A stretch of 64,000 nucleotides of DNA from Sulfurospirillum tamanense (GTDB lineage Bacteria > Campylobacterota > Campylobacteria > Campylobacterales > Campylobacteraceae): contig NZ_JAFHKK010000003.1 of the NCBI RefSeq assembly GCF_016937535.1, forward strand, positions 101,758-165,757. Reading direction: 5' to 3'. The position numbers and the translations under genes are program-made. Shown here piece after piece: positions 63,908-64,000 of this stretch; positions within the stretch are counted from its first letter, which is position 1; each line of letters starts with the position of its first letter. The notes under the pieces are model-generated. The model saw nothing but the letters and a program-made list of their open reading frames with translations, was not told the origin of the DNA and searched no databases.

Positions 63908-64000
63908 TGTCAACATCTACCCATATCTTTAAAGAAACCTTTGCATTTTTAGAGCAACATATCGACGAAAGCTTTTATTGTGAATCTTTTGATGAAGTCC
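63908..64000 (+). CDS. Start of an unidentified protein (31 codons, cut by window edge)
   Basis: ATG at 63908 with GAGG six bases upstream opens a frame to the right edge. The visible residues (MSTSTHIFKETFAFLEQH, then an acidic stretch) form a likely helix without a signal peptide. Too little remains to assign a family. Confidence 0.6.

Overview
The window is about 64 kb of densely packed chromosomal DNA from a Campylobacterota (epsilonproteobacterial) genome, most like Sulfurospirillum or a close relative. The basis is gene order rather than any database search. The blocks fur-lysS-glyA-(small primase-like protein)-(SPOR protein), dus-(membrane protein)-dksA-rlmH-accD, and rplU-rpmA-obg-proB-fmt-birA-parA-parB-atpF'FHAGDC-tolQRAB-pal-cpoB-slyD-fabD-mtn all match the order I recall from Campylobacter jejuni. 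The M99 cell-shape peptidase and the split ATP synthase (b, b', delta, alpha, gamma, beta and epsilon together, with a and c elsewhere) also fit this phylum. G+C is roughly 40 percent by eye. I see no prophage, insertion sequence, CRISPR array, tRNA or rRNA.

Layout. 1-2.3 kb (minus): the N-terminal part of coaX, a small unknown gene, a beta-propeller lipoprotein and a YfgM-like anchored protein. 2.4-12.2 kb (plus): gatC, pilT, a GGDEF protein with a broken signature, cvpA, fur, lysS, glyA, a DUF1882-type protein, a SPOR protein, trpE and aroE. 12.1-15.2 kb (minus): a Spy/CpxP-like periplasmic protein, response regulator, histidine kinase and recR. 15.3-17.8 kb (plus): dnaJ and a Csd4/Pgp1 peptidase. 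17.8-26.0 kb (minus): a 42-residue ORF, TSUP transporter, uvrA, HDOD protein, polA and mltA. 26.2-28.7 kb (plus): cheX, fliN, a FliO-like protein and an AEC transporter. 28.7-38.3 kb (minus): gltB-gltD, accD-rlmH-dksA-membrane protein-dus. recO (plus) stands alone at 38.5 kb. 39.1-60.8 kb (minus): metF-like gene, then the long housekeeping block from rplU to ttcA. 61.0-64 kb: a lipoprotein cytochrome c (plus), pyk (minus), an isochorismatase-family hydrolase (plus) and the start of one more gene.

How the genes work together. Most of the window is core housekeeping: cell-envelope maintenance (Tol-Pal, MltA, Csd4, SPOR, YfgM/propeller pair), energy (ATP synthase, pyruvate kinase), nitrogen assimilation (GOGAT), DNA repair (UvrA, PolA, RecO, RecR), chromosome segregation (ParAB), motility and chemotaxis (CheX, FliN, FliO-like), and stress or regulatory functions (Fur, DksA, DnaJ, a CpxPRA/ArsRS-like system).

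The most striking signal is not a gene. The palindrome TTACATGTAA, often extended to CTTTACATGTAAAG or GTTTACATGTAAAC, occurs 19 times exactly plus several one-base variants. It lies inside genes and between them, on a scale where about 0.2 copies would be expected from base composition. In genes it uses only the two codon phases that avoid its built-in stop, and exact copies are absent from a 12.7 kb stretch holding the Tol, ATP synthase and Par genes. I know of no described iterated palindrome of this sequence in Campylobacterota. It is the leading candidate for an undescribed system, such as a DNA-uptake or self-recognition mark, a chromosome-organisation site or a widespread regulator site.
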